Shown here: piece after piece, positions 44,791-53,458 of the stretch
Layout: each line of letters starts with the position of its first letter
Numbering within the stretch: the first letter of the stretch is position 1
Assembly: GCA_900319245.1 (NCBI GenBank)
Contig: ONNQ01000004.1
Location: 62,001-126,000 of the forward strand
Source of the DNA: an uncultured Lachnospiraceae bacterium
GTDB taxonomy: Bacteria > Bacillota > Clostridia > Lachnospirales > Lachnospiraceae
Direction: 5' to 3'
Length of the DNA stretch: 64,000 bases
Program-made: the position numbers and the translations under genes
Notes under the pieces: generated by a model
Told to the model about the DNA's origin: nothing
What the model saw: the letters and a program-made list of their open reading frames with translations, nothing else
Databases searched by the model: none

Positions 44791-47169
44791 GTGACATGGT
44801 TTCAGCGCTTTTACCTGGATAAAGAGAAGGATGTGATCGTGGACCTGTATAGAGAGAAGGGGGGAGCTATGCGCTTTGTGCTGTCCACGCCCAACCATGG
44901 AACCGGAAATCTGATCCGGAACCTGGCGGCCCTCTGTGCGCTCCCGCTCTCGGCGGGAGAAGACGGCCTTTTGGTCATCCGGGGGATTGTGCCCAGCTAT
45001 ATCGACGGCTATAACAGGCAGCTCTATATATTCCGGCTCGGGGATACGAAAGTGGCCAATATTTATCCGGACGGGCGCGTGGAGATCAAGGCGCAGATTC
45101 CCGCGATTTCCAAGACGCTCATGAGCCAGACCAAGGACTATCGCCTCGATGAGAAGCGGACCATCGTCAAGACCTATATCCGGACCGAGCACAAGTTCCG
45201 CACGGATCTCCATACCCATATGAACGCCAATCTCCATCCGGATCTTCTGATCGCGCTGGGGATCTGCCACCAGATCCGCTACCCGCTCTACTATATCAAG
45301 AAGCTGGGGCTCCGCTGCAGCAAAGCGCAGCAGGACAAGCTCGCGGAGCGGCGCAAGGTGTCGGAGGCGCAGTACAAGGACTGCGGGCTGACCGGCAAGT
45401 ACCTGACAAGAAGGATCGACGACAATACCTTTCTGAATTTTGCCGACCTCATTCTCCTAAATCCGGAGGACGCGGCCTATAATATCCCACGGATCCGCCG
45501 CTCGCTTGCCATCCTCAAAGACGGGCAGGCGGTGTTTACCAACCTGGAAAAGGTATATCTCTATCGGTATGTCTTTGCCAAAGGCGTGAAAGCAGAGGAT
45601 CCCATGCCGCTTGACCGCGGCAGGATCGATCAGATTCCGGATGCGGACATCCGCGCAGCCGTGGCCCAGATCCTGCAGGACCGGGAGAATCCGGCCTACA
45701 GAGACAACACGCTGTTTCAGGACAAGCTCCTGTGGATTGCGCGCAGTTACGCGCGGCAGGGCATCGTATACGCGGAGATTTCGGACACGACGTTGGTCAA
45801 AAGACAGGGGGCCGCACAGATGCTGGCCCAGGTCCACGCCGTCATGCCGGCCATCACGCAGGAGACCGGCGTTCTCCTGCGCTTTCTGGCAGCGATCCGC
45901 CGCATTCCGCTGACCATCGTCAAGGACCAGGTGGAGACGGGCGACTATTTCCGCGAGAATCTGGAGACTCTCCAGAATGTGATCGCCGATCCCTACGTGG
46001 CAGGAAGCGATATTATCGGAGAGGAGCTCAATGATATCCGGGATATCGCGCCGGTGCTCCACGAGATCGTGCGGATCGCGCAGGCAGATCCCGGCTTTGT
46101 GATCAGGATTCACGCCGGAGAAAATGACGGACTGCGCGACAATATTGCCAACAGCCTCAGGTGCATACGAGAAGCGCTTGCCCCGGGGCAGAAAATGCCA
46201 GTGGTGCGGATCGGCCACGGTCTGTATACGCCGGACCTGCACAGGAGCAAAGGAAAAGCGCTGATCAGGGAACTAAAGGAGAGCGGCGCAGTTCTGGAAT
46301 TTCAGATCACCTCCAACGTGCGCCTGAACAATCTGAGCAGCATGAGGAAACATCCGCTGCGTGATTACCTCTCCTATAGGATTCCTTGCGTGCAGGGAAC
46401 GGACGGGGGCGCGATCTACGGAAGCGACTCCATCGATGAGCAGCTATCCCTGGAGAAAATGCTGGGTCTGACCGATGCGGAAATGCTGCAGATGCGTAAG
46501 GCGGAAGACGCCGTTCTTGAGGCGAGCCTGCGCACGTTTGAAAGAAAGTCTGCGGCCTATGACGGCAAAGCCCTGATGGGACAGCAGGAGATGGACCACA
46601 CAATCTCTTTGGTCGGTAAGCGGTCCCTGCCTGCGGCAGTTGTTCTGGCTGACCAGATCTGTGAGATGCCGCCGGAAGGCGAGCCGATCGTGATCATAGG
46701 CGGAAGCTTTAGTCACGATAACCACAGAGTCAAGATGACGGAAGAGAACAAGAGAAGGATTGACCGCCTGCTTGAGAGGGAGGATCCGGAAAAGGTATTT
46801 TTTGTCATCGGGCACGCGCTTCGCGGCTACGAACAGTATCTGGTAAGGAAAAACCAGGGGCGTTTCCGCATTTTCGCTATGGTGCCCTCCATGATCACAG
46901 AGGCGGAGTACCGGAAGCTGCGAAGCAGCAAGGTGAGTATCCGCGTCTCTATCGAGCCGGTTCCTATGGGTACTTACAAGAGCTTTGCCTATGAGATTTT
47001 TAAGAGAAGGTCATCCAGACTGATCGCATTCGACGGCAATATTGCCGGCGCCAACATGATTCAGGAGGCCAAAAACAGCAAGTATCCCTGTGCCATTTAT
47101 GTGAGCGCAAGGTGCAGAGCATTGAAAGTCAAGGCGGATTCCCTCGAGGGATATGTCAGACTGTTTTAA
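44791..47169 (+). CDS. Large adenosine-deaminase-like protein with C-terminal Rossmann/SLOG-like domain
   Basis: About 792 residues; ordinary adenosine deaminases have about 340. Residues 1-130 are an unrecognised N-terminal region. The middle is an ADA-type amidohydrolase: DLHTHMNA (HxH, about 139), IRIHAGEN (His and catalytic Glu, about 439), VRIGHG (about 473) and QGTDGGAI (about 537), where the zinc-binding Asp is kept but the second Asp of the usual DD is Gly. An insert of roughly 150 residues separates HxH from the rest. From about residue 633 comes a separate alpha/beta domain starting PIVIIGGSFSHDNH, resembling SLOG nucleotide-binding folds. Start: GTG at 44791 is 11 bases from AGGAG; TTG at 44782 is too close. 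No partner gene is obvious. Confidence 0.75.
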   Translation: MTWFQRFYLDKEKDVIVDLYREKGGAMRFVLSTPNHGTGNLIRNLAALCALPLSAGEDGLLVIRGIVPSYIDGYNRQLYIFRLGDTKVANIYPDGRVEIKAQIPAISKTLMSQTKDYRLDEKRTIVKTYIRTEHKFRTDLHTHMNANLHPDLLIALGICHQIRYPLYYIKKLGLRCSKAQQDKLAERRKVSEAQYKDCGLTGKYLTRRIDDNTFLNFADLILLNPEDAAYNIPRIRRSLAILKDGQAVFTNLEKVYLYRYVFAKGVKAEDPMPLDRGRIDQIPDADIRAAVAQILQDRENPAYRDNTLFQDKLLWIARSYARQGIVYAEISDTTLVKRQGAAQMLAQVHAVMPAITQETGVLLRFLAAIRRIPLTIVKDQVETGDYFRENLETLQNVIADPYVAGSDIIGEELNDIRDIAPVLHEIVRIAQADPGFVIRIHAGENDGLRDNIANSLRCIREALAPGQKMPVVRIGHGLYTPDLHRSKGKALIRELKESGAVLEFQITSNVRLNNLSSMRKHPLRDYLSYRIPCVQGTDGGAIYGSDSIDEQLSLEKMLGLTDAEMLQMRKAEDAVLEASLRTFERKSAAYDGKALMGQQEMDHTISLVGKRSLPAAVVLADQICEMPPEGEPIVIIGGSFSHDNHRVKMTEENKRRIDRLLEREDPEKVFFVIGHALRGYEQYLVRKNQGRFRIFAMVPSMITEAEYRKLRSSKVSIRVSIEPVPMGTYKSFAYEIFKRRSSRLIAFDGNIAGANMIQEAKNSKYPCAIYVSARCRALKVKADSLEGYVRLF

Positions 47170-47208
47170 AGATAAGAAATAAATTTAATCGTTATTTTGA
47201 AATAGATT

Positions 47209-47234
47209 TGTAAGAAACGGGAGACTGCATCGTC
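47209..47234 (+). promoter_or_regulatory. ECF-type promoter before the sigma factor gene
   Basis: TGTAAG (47209-47214), 16 bases, then CGTC (47231-47234). This is close to the TGTAAC-N16-CGTC pattern of Bacillus ECF promoters, with one mismatch, and suggests the sigma factor drives its own operon. Confidence 0.5.
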
Positions 47235-47282
47235 CATATTAATATAAGCGGTGCATAAGACCGATCGAAAAAAGGAAAATCC

Positions 47283-47846
47283 ATGGAAGATACCGCAATT
47301 ATCGATCTGTACTGGAAGAGGGACGAGAGAGCCATCGAAGAGACAGACCGCAAATATGGAAACTACTTATATACTGTGGCGGACAACATACTGAGCAACC
47401 GCGAGGACTCGGAGGAATGTGTCAGTGACACGTGGCTGCGGGCCTGGAATGCAATGCCGCCGCAGAGGCCTTCTATTTTGCGCGCTTTTTTGGCCAAGAT
47501 CACGAGAAACCTGGCCTTTGATCGTTACAGATCAAGGAGCGCAGCAAAGCGCGGAAACGGAACAATGGAGGCAGTTCTCGATGAACTTGCGGAGTGCGCG
47601 GATACATCCGGTCATTGGGATGCGGCAGAAGCTTATGAGGCCAAGGAACTGGGGGAGGCAATCGGAAAATTTGCCAGACAGCTCCCGGATAAGGAGGCAA
47701 GGCTGTTTGTAAGGAGATACTTTTTCTCTGAGGCAATCCCGGACATTGCACGTCGATACCAGATGACGGAAAACAATGTCACGGTGAGCCTTAGCAGGAT
47801 CAGAAAGAAACTCCGCAACTACTTGACAGAGGGGGGATTTATGTAA
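47283..47846 (+). CDS. ECF-type RNA polymerase sigma factor
   Basis: 187 residues. Region 2 (ADNILSNREDSEECVSDTWL, then RAWNAMPP and ITRNLAFDRYR) and region 4 (DIARRYQMTENNVTVSLSRI, RKKLRNYL) are clear, with no region 3, as in ECF factors. The stop overlaps the start of the next gene (TAATG), so the putative membrane anti-sigma is made in step. The following DUF4349 lipoprotein suggests the regulon concerns the cell envelope. Confidence 0.92.
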   Translation: MEDTAIIDLYWKRDERAIEETDRKYGNYLYTVADNILSNREDSEECVSDTWLRAWNAMPPQRPSILRAFLAKITRNLAFDRYRSRSAAKRGNGTMEAVLDELAECADTSGHWDAAEAYEAKELGEAIGKFARQLPDKEARLFVRRYFFSEAIPDIARRYQMTENNVTVSLSRIRKKLRNYLTEGGFM

Positions 47847-48736
47847 TGAGGGCGGAGGACCTTTATAAAGCAATGGAGGGGATCGACGACGAGTTGATCC
47901 TGCGAAGCGAACTGAAAATAGAGGCGTCTCAGCAAGAGGAAGAGAACAGCCGTGAGGAAAAGCGCAAGGCGAAAAAGAAGAAGGCTAATGTTCAGCGTTT
48001 CATCATGATTGCGGTTTCAACGGCAGCGGCTGTGTTCTTACTTCTCATAGCCCGGGATTTGGCAGGAACCCGCGGATTAAAGAGTGCCAAAAGCAGTCGT
48101 GTAGGCTCAGGTGCAATGGCACAGCGTCAGGAGCAGGAGCTCGATGCAGCAGCTGAGGAAGCTGGCGAGGAGATCGCTCCGGAAAAAGCAATGCCTGATG
48201 TCCAAGCGGAAGGTGCGCAGGCAGATGCGGCATCAGAACCGATTGGCGAAGAAGTTCCGCAGGAAGCGGAGAAGGTACAAAACGAGGCTGCCGATTCGTC
48301 CTTGGAGACAGAAGAAGAGAGCGAAACCGCACAGAATGATTCTCTGATGGAAAATGATGCAGAAGCCGGTGAACAGGTGAATCAGGATGCCGTGAAAACA
48401 GCGGTTGACCTTCTTGGTGAGCGTGCAGAGGAATATATTGGACTCGAATATATAGCCGCTGAGGAGGAAGCCAATGGTGGTACCAGAAAAGTACCTGACT
48501 ACACAGAGGAGGGTGAGAAGGCGCTCACAGCAGCGTTTGAAAACGGAAAGGCTGAGCCGTCGATTCTGGCCAAAAAGGGAAAACCTATCTACTATGTGTA
48601 CTTGACCCGCAAGGGGGGATCCGTTGATAAAGCTACTTTTTATGAAAACGAATATGTAAGTCTGGACAGTATTCCTGCCATGGTTCTGAAAATTTCACAT
48701 GCGGAGTATGAGGCTGTATTGGAACTCTTCCGCTAA
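47846..48736 (+). CDS. Putative membrane-bound anti-sigma factor
   Basis: 296 residues: a cytoplasmic N-terminus of about 50 charged residues, one membrane helix (about residues 52-71), a long acidic Glu/Ala/Gln-rich extracytoplasmic linker (about 85-175) and a small folded end (GGTRKVPDYTEEGEKAL ... KISHAEYEAVLELF). No zinc-binding anti-sigma motif is seen, so the anti-sigma role rests on topology, gene order and the one-base overlap with the sigma gene. The C-terminal part may sense an envelope signal. Confidence 0.65.
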   Translation: MRAEDLYKAMEGIDDELILRSELKIEASQQEEENSREEKRKAKKKKANVQRFIMIAVSTAAAVFLLLIARDLAGTRGLKSAKSSRVGSGAMAQRQEQELDAAAEEAGEEIAPEKAMPDVQAEGAQADAASEPIGEEVPQEAEKVQNEAADSSLETEEESETAQNDSLMENDAEAGEQVNQDAVKTAVDLLGERAEEYIGLEYIAAEEEANGGTRKVPDYTEEGEKALTAAFENGKAEPSILAKKGKPIYYVYLTRKGGSVDKATFYENEYVSLDSIPAMVLKISHAEYEAVLELFR

Positions 48737-48748
48737 AGGAGGATGAGT

Positions 48749-49915
48749 ATGAAAAAGAGATTTATTGGCATCGCAATTGTAAGCATTGCGCTGTGCCTGA
48801 GCGGATGCGGCAACTCGGCCGGCAGTTCTGTTTCCTATTCTGAGGAGACCTATGATCAGGTTGGCAATAGCTACGCAGCAAAGGAAGCGGCCTATGATTC
48901 CTATGCGGAAGAAGCTGCAGTGGATGCCGGCGGTTATATGATGGAGGGCGACGCAGCAGATACAGATAATGAGGGGTCGGCACTTCGGGCACAGGACGGT
49001 CAAAAGATCGTCTATATGGGAAGCCTGAGCATACAGACCTTGGAATATGATAAATCTGCTGCAAGTATCCGCAGAAAGATCAGGGAGGCCGGCGGCTTTT
49101 CTGAGGCGGAGAGTGAGAACGATAATGACTATAACTGGTACAGGCGTTCAACCGGTCCTAGCAGCACCAGAAATCTGAATATAACAGCCAGAATTCCTTC
49201 GGAAAAATTTGAATCCTTTATGGATTCTCTCCAAGGCGACGGCAAAGTCATGAACCGCTCTATGAACGCGGAGAACATCAGCCAGGTATATGCCAACAAG
49301 GAGACCTACAAGAAAGCGCTGGAGAAGGAACAGGAAAGACTGCTGGCCATGATGGACAAGGCAGTGACGATTGAAGATATGATCGCCGTGGAGTCCAGGC
49401 TTTCTGAAGTGGAGAGGCAGCTCAATACCTATAAGACTGACCTCTCAGCCATGGATAAGGATGTTCAGTATTCCACCATCTATATCAGCCTCGAGGAAGT
49501 GAAGCGTTATTCCGACGAAACGCCGACAGTAACCTTCCCTGAAAAGGTCAAATATGCCTTTGAAGATGCTATCAATAGCTTCACGGAGTTCTGTGAGGGC
49601 ATTGTGCTCTTTATCATCCGCTCCTTCCCCTTCCTGATCCTGCTTGCAATCGTCATTGCGCTTGTGATCAGACTGATCAGAAAGAGACAGGAGAAGAGAA
49701 TTGCGATGATGTCGGATCCCGAGTATGCCAAGATGGTGAGCGAGAAGGCGAAGGCCAAAGCAAAGGCGGACGCAGCCAAGCGGGATGCCAGAGAGGCGAA
49801 GCGCCAGAGCAGGGGCGGACTCTTTGGAAAGAAGAAAAACGATATAGTTCCCTCTACACATGATGTAGCAGAGGAGAAGACGGATACAAAACCGGACGAA
49901 AATAGCGGAGAGTAA
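48749..49915 (+). CDS. DUF4349 lipoprotein
   Basis: 388 residues. A lipobox (CLSGCG) ends the signal peptide, then comes an acidic tyrosine-rich segment, the DUF4349 domain (KIVYMGSLSIQTLEYDKSA, then a coiled coil EKEQERLLAMMDKA ... VESRLSEVERQL), a membrane helix near residues 285-307 and a long basic cytoplasmic tail. Such proteins are often linked to ECF sigma factors. The ATG at 48749 has AAAGGAGG eight bases upstream; ATG 48743 abuts it. It is probably an envelope-stress output or sensor; function unknown. Confidence 0.85.
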   Translation: MKKRFIGIAIVSIALCLSGCGNSAGSSVSYSEETYDQVGNSYAAKEAAYDSYAEEAAVDAGGYMMEGDAADTDNEGSALRAQDGQKIVYMGSLSIQTLEYDKSAASIRRKIREAGGFSEAESENDNDYNWYRRSTGPSSTRNLNITARIPSEKFESFMDSLQGDGKVMNRSMNAENISQVYANKETYKKALEKEQERLLAMMDKAVTIEDMIAVESRLSEVERQLNTYKTDLSAMDKDVQYSTIYISLEEVKRYSDETPTVTFPEKVKYAFEDAINSFTEFCEGIVLFIIRSFPFLILLAIVIALVIRLIRKRQEKRIAMMSDPEYAKMVSEKAKAKAKADAAKRDAREAKRQSRGGLFGKKKNDIVPSTHDVAEEKTDTKPDENSGE

Positions 49916-49926
49916 TCCAACTAATG

Positions 49927-49988
49927 AGGGGCTTGTTGCACTAAGCAAAAGGAGTTGATCCTAAGCTTGTGCAGCAAGCCCCTTCTCG
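49927..49988 (+). terminator. Terminator of the sigma-factor operon
   Basis: AGGGGCTTGTTGCAC and GTGCAGCAAGCCCCT form a long stem with one wobble pair, with further pairing (TAAGC/GCTTA) inside the loop; followed by TCTCG. It probably serves both converging genes. Confidence 0.7.
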
Positions 49989-50008
49989 AGTCGACTTTTT
50001 GTCATTTA

Positions 50009-50956
50009 CTACAGCTCCTCCCTGCTGTACCCGAGGAAGCCCTCGCCGCGGATTTCCTGGGCGTCGGTGAGGATCATAAAGGCGTCAGGATCGATTCCGG
50101 CAACCAGTTCCCGCAGGATGACAGCCTGCTTCTTGGAGACTGCGACCAGAAGGACCGGCCGGTCCTGTCCGGTATACATGCCGGTGCCGGGGAGTCTGGT
50201 GACGCCGCGATTGAGCTCATGCATGATCTGTTCGGCGATTTCCTGATGGTGAGGCGAGACAATAAAGGCCGAGTAGGCGTTGCGGAAACCGCTGGTGATG
50301 CCATCTGCAACCCGGCTTGTCAGGACCACAGAAATCACTGCATACATGGAGACGTGCACACCGAAGATCCAGACAGATAAGAGGATAACAAGCGCGTCCA
50401 AAACCTGCATTAACTTTGCTGTGCTCATATGCGGCAGCGCGCGCTGGATGAGGGCACCCAACGTGTCTGTGCCTCCGGTTGTTGCTTTGCCCAGAAATAC
50501 AAATCCGAGTCCGGCGCCCAGCAGTGCGCCGCCGACGATGGTTGTAAGAAAAAGGTCATCGCCCAGCAGTGCGTATTCGGGCACGACCAATAGCCACAGG
50601 GAGAAGATGATAGATGCAGCAAAGGTGCGCCGCATGAACTTCCAACCTCGGATATGGATGGCAGCCAGGATCAGAGGAACGTTGAGAAGAACGTTGGAGA
50701 GCCATGTGGGAATTCCATCGGCGAACTCGGCAGGCACCCAACCGGGCATAAAAGATGCGGTTGCATATTTGATGATGATGGCCAGACCGGTAAAGCCGCC
50801 GGGTACCATCTTGGCCGGCGTGAAGCAGAGGTTGGCGGACAGTGCCATGAGAAGGGTCCCGGTCAAAACCCAGATGTAGTCCCTTCCTCTCTCATATTTG
50901 CCGCCAATCTCCATGCGTGTAAGTCCTGCCTGCAGTCTGCGCAGTCTTGTTTTCAT
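50009..50956 (-). CDS. YitT-family membrane protein
   Basis: 315 residues from ATG 50956 (GGGAGGT upstream). Five to six membrane helices (PAKMVPGGFTGLAIIIKYA near residue 50; FLGKATTGGTDTLG near 155) are followed by a cytoplasmic DUF2179 domain (about 225-315: AFIVSPHHQEIAEQIMHELN, RGVTRLPGTGMYTGQDRPVL). The family is often called a transporter of unknown substrate. The mRNA leader carries an intrinsic-terminator-like hairpin between promoter and gene, implying regulated readthrough. Confidence 0.88.
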   Translation of the reverse strand: MKTRLRRLQAGLTRMEIGGKYERGRDYIWVLTGTLLMALSANLCFTPAKMVPGGFTGLAIIIKYATASFMPGWVPAEFADGIPTWLSNVLLNVPLILAAIHIRGWKFMRRTFAASIIFSLWLLVVPEYALLGDDLFLTTIVGGALLGAGLGFVFLGKATTGGTDTLGALIQRALPHMSTAKLMQVLDALVILLSVWIFGVHVSMYAVISVVLTSRVADGITSGFRNAYSAFIVSPHHQEIAEQIMHELNRGVTRLPGTGMYTGQDRPVLLVAVSKKQAVILRELVAGIDPDAFMILTDAQEIRGEGFLGYSREEL

Positions 50957-51009
50957 TGATCTATACCTCCCTCTAGGCCGCAACTGTAAAGTGGTTTTTG
51001 ATGGAAAGA

Positions 51010-51043
51010 AAACGGGTACATTCCTTGAGGAAGTACCCGTTTA
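51010..51043 (-). terminator. Terminator-like hairpin in the yitT-type gene leader
   Basis: On the minus strand AAACGGGTAC pairs perfectly with GTACCCGTTT, and inside it TTCC with GGAA; the 3' arm runs into TTTTCTTTCC. It stands between the promoter at 51095-51122 and the gene start at 50956, so it can act as an attenuator; it may also end the phosphatase transcript. Confidence 0.75.
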
Positions 51044-51094
51044 ATCATCACATATGGATTCTTTTCGCTGTCGAGGCCATTGCTGTCTGAAATT

Positions 51095-51122
51095 ATTATA
51101 ACGCTCCGCAAAGGGGCGTCAA
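51095..51122 (-). promoter_or_regulatory. Promoter of the yitT-type gene
   Basis: On the minus strand TTGACG (51122-51117) and a perfect TATAAT (51100-51095) are 16 bases apart, predicting a leader of about 130 bases. Confidence 0.7.
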
Positions 51123-51190
51123 GCCGACGCATTAGCACGACAAAGTATAGATTCTAGCGTCTGAGAATAACGATTGGCAGTAAAGTGACA

Positions 51191-52015
51191 TCAATCGTGG
51201 CGCTGTGTGTAGTCACTGTAGACGTCGGTAAAGAGGGCAGAATGGGGAAGTCTCTCCGTCTTGAGTCCTGCCATGGTCAAGTGGGTGGTGTCCCCGATTC
51301 TGGTGGCGCGGAAATGCGCGTAGCCCTTCTGCCGCTCCTCGGAGAAGCACTCTGTGACCGAGGATGTGGGCATACAGAGTGACTGCAGGGGTACAAAGGG
51401 GGAGACGTTCCACATGTGAGACAGGAGAACGCAGGTAATGCCAAAGTGGCAGAAGAAGGTGAGAGTATCCTGATTCTCACGCTCCACCCGGTAGTGACGA
51501 CCATCCCGCACATATCCGTGTTCCGCAAGGAGCTCGTCAAAGGAGGAGATGACGCGGTCGTACACAGGCAGCAGGTCGGAATTGTGAGCGACCAGAGTAG
51601 TCCGCCAGTCCTCAAAGTCGGAATAGGTGGGATGCTCGACGTAATAAGAGGGATACATGTCCCAGACGATCCTCTTTTTGTAGGAGCCGTCGGGGAGGGT
51701 CTTGAGGTAGTAGGCGTCCTGCAGAAGCGGCACGTCATTGACGTCAACCTGGGCTGGGAATTCCCGCAGCCAGTCCAGCGTCGTGAGGATATCACCGCAG
51801 TTGGCAGCAGCGGCGCGCCCATGTGCGCCGGGAACGGCTCTTCCCAGAGCGATTGCGGCCGTCTCCTGGGATCTGCCAAGAGGAGAGGCGTAGCAGGTTC
51901 CCACGTCCATCCTGGGAATCAGTGCGGCCAGGGCTCTCGCTTCCCTGAGTCCAATCTCATTGAGGCAGTCGCCCTGATAATCCGGATCTCCATGCCGGAT
52001 AAACAATAGTCTCAT
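51191..52015 (-). CDS. Histidine phosphatase family protein
   Basis: 274 residues from ATG 52015 (CGGAGA upstream), starting MRLLFIRHGDPDYQGDCLNE. The RHG motif carries the phosphorylated histidine; CYASPLGRSQETA supplies a second active-site arginine, and FFCHFGITCVLL the second histidine. The protein is longer than phosphoglycerate-mutase-like relatives, with an insert between residues 80 and 170. Substrate unknown. In-frame sequence before the ATG continues for 48 codons but has no family resemblance. Confidence 0.85.
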   Translation of the reverse strand: MRLLFIRHGDPDYQGDCLNEIGLREARALAALIPRMDVGTCYASPLGRSQETAAIALGRAVPGAHGRAAAANCGDILTTLDWLREFPAQVDVNDVPLLQDAYYLKTLPDGSYKKRIVWDMYPSYYVEHPTYSDFEDWRTTLVAHNSDLLPVYDRVISSFDELLAEHGYVRDGRHYRVERENQDTLTFFCHFGITCVLLSHMWNVSPFVPLQSLCMPTSSVTECFSEERQKGYAHFRATRIGDTTHLTMAGLKTERLPHSALFTDVYSDYTQRHD

Positions 52016-52220
52016 ATAAATCTCCGATCCGGAGCGTTCGCGCTCCACTGGTTTCTTAACAGTCACTGGAAAGCAACAAGATACACTTTGTGTGCGCACT
52101 GTAATTGTGCGATAATGAATTAGTACTATTATTGTACTTGATAAGGGCGATAATTGCACTGCCTGTTTGATACAAAACGACTGTTGGATTGGCCGGCAGA
52201 AAAGGCCTTTGAGGTTTCAT

Positions 52221-53423
52221 ATGAATATAAAGGAAACGAACAACTGGCGCGTAGTCAGAGCCAGACTCTTCAAAATGGTCTCTGTCGGTGTGATCGACGA
52301 CCCTATCAACCAGGGCTACGACGTGATCAGCACGGGTGCCTTGATCATCAATCTGGCGGTCAGCGTGATGGCCACCTTTGATAATCTCAATGCGATGTAC
52401 GGAGATTTCTTTGTTGTGGCAGAGCAGCTCACCGTTCTGTTTTTTGGCATCGATTACGTGCTGCGCGTCATCACTGCGCCGGAACTCTATCCAGGAAAGT
52501 CACGCGCCGCATCGGTGGCAAAATATTGCTTCTCCGCGGCAGGTGTCATTGACCTTTTGTCTTTCCTGCCCTATTACTTGCCCGTATTCTTCCCGTCTGG
52601 AATTGCCGCCTTCAAGATGTTCCGCGTCGTGAGGATCCTGCGTCTTTTCCGTATCAACGCCTATTATGACTCTCTCAACGTGATCACGGAGGTGTTGAAC
52701 AGTAAAAAGCAGCAGCTGCTTTCATCGGTTTTCATCATCGCAACACTGATGCTGGGCTCCAGCCTCTGTATGTACAGTTTGGAGCACGAGGCGCAGCCCG
52801 AGGTCTTTGCTAACGCTTTTTCAGGGATTTGGTGGTCGGCCTCGACTTTGCTCACGGTGGGATACGGAGATATTTATCCGGTGACGCCGATGGGCAAATT
52901 CTTCTCCATTTGCATTACCTTCCTTGGCGTCGGCATGGTTGCCATCCCCACCGGTATCATCAGCGCCGGATTTGTGGAACAGTATACCCAGTTCAAACAG
53001 ATGGGAGAAAGCGGGAAGGAGAGGCAAATTCAGCTTCTGGATTTCATCCTGCTCCCGGAGGACTCCTGGACAGGGAAAACCATTCGGGATCTGGATATGC
53101 CGGCCAATACGCTGATTGCGGCAATCCGAAGGGGAAATGACACCATCGTTCCCAGAGGAGATGTCGTGCTCCTGGCAGGAGATAAGATTGTGATCGGCGC
53201 AGTGCCTATACGGGGTTCGAATTCCCTTGAGCTCAAGGAAATGAATATTGGGACCAAACACAGCTGGAATGGGTTTGCCATTCGTGAGCTGGATATCTCC
53301 CGCAGAGAGTTTATTGTACTCGTCAAGCGGGGCGATAACATGATCGTCCCACGCGGATCACTGATCCTAAGAGAGGGAGATCTTGTCTATCTATATAAGG
53401 AACTGAATGAAAAAAGGGCGTGA
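52221..53423 (+). CDS. Voltage-gated-type potassium channel with two TrkA-C domains
   Basis: 400 residues. Six membrane helices include an arginine-rich S4 (KMFRVVRILRLFRI) and the selectivity filter TVGYGD (about residues 212-217). Behind the pore are two consecutive TrkA-C (RCK-C-like) units: LLPEDSWTGKTIRDLDMPAN ... GDVVLLAGDKIVIGA and HSWNGFAIRELDISRREFIV ... GSLILREGDLVYLY. They lack a Rossmann TrkA-N half, so ligand gating would be by the TrkA-C units alone. Start at 52221 follows GAGG; the frame is open from 52167. Confidence 0.9.
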   Translation: MNIKETNNWRVVRARLFKMVSVGVIDDPINQGYDVISTGALIINLAVSVMATFDNLNAMYGDFFVVAEQLTVLFFGIDYVLRVITAPELYPGKSRAASVAKYCFSAAGVIDLLSFLPYYLPVFFPSGIAAFKMFRVVRILRLFRINAYYDSLNVITEVLNSKKQQLLSSVFIIATLMLGSSLCMYSLEHEAQPEVFANAFSGIWWSASTLLTVGYGDIYPVTPMGKFFSICITFLGVGMVAIPTGIISAGFVEQYTQFKQMGESGKERQIQLLDFILLPEDSWTGKTIRDLDMPANTLIAAIRRGNDTIVPRGDVVLLAGDKIVIGAVPIRGSNSLELKEMNIGTKHSWNGFAIRELDISRREFIVLVKRGDNMIVPRGSLILREGDLVYLYKELNEKRA

Positions 53424-53448
53424 AGAGGAATCTTCACGCCTTCTTTTA
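53414..53448 (+). terminator. Terminator after the potassium channel gene
   Basis: AAGGGCGTGAAGA pairs with TCTTCACGCCTT around GGAA and is followed by CTTTTAT. The stop codon lies in the stem. Confidence 0.8.
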
Positions 53449-53458
53449 TGAGACCATG

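Noticed and set aside
44791-47169. Complete RADAR (RdrA/RdrB) defence locus
   Set aside because: The deaminase-like protein is suggestive, but no RdrA-type ATPase lies next to it; the neighbours are a maltodextrin operon and an ECF sigma operon.
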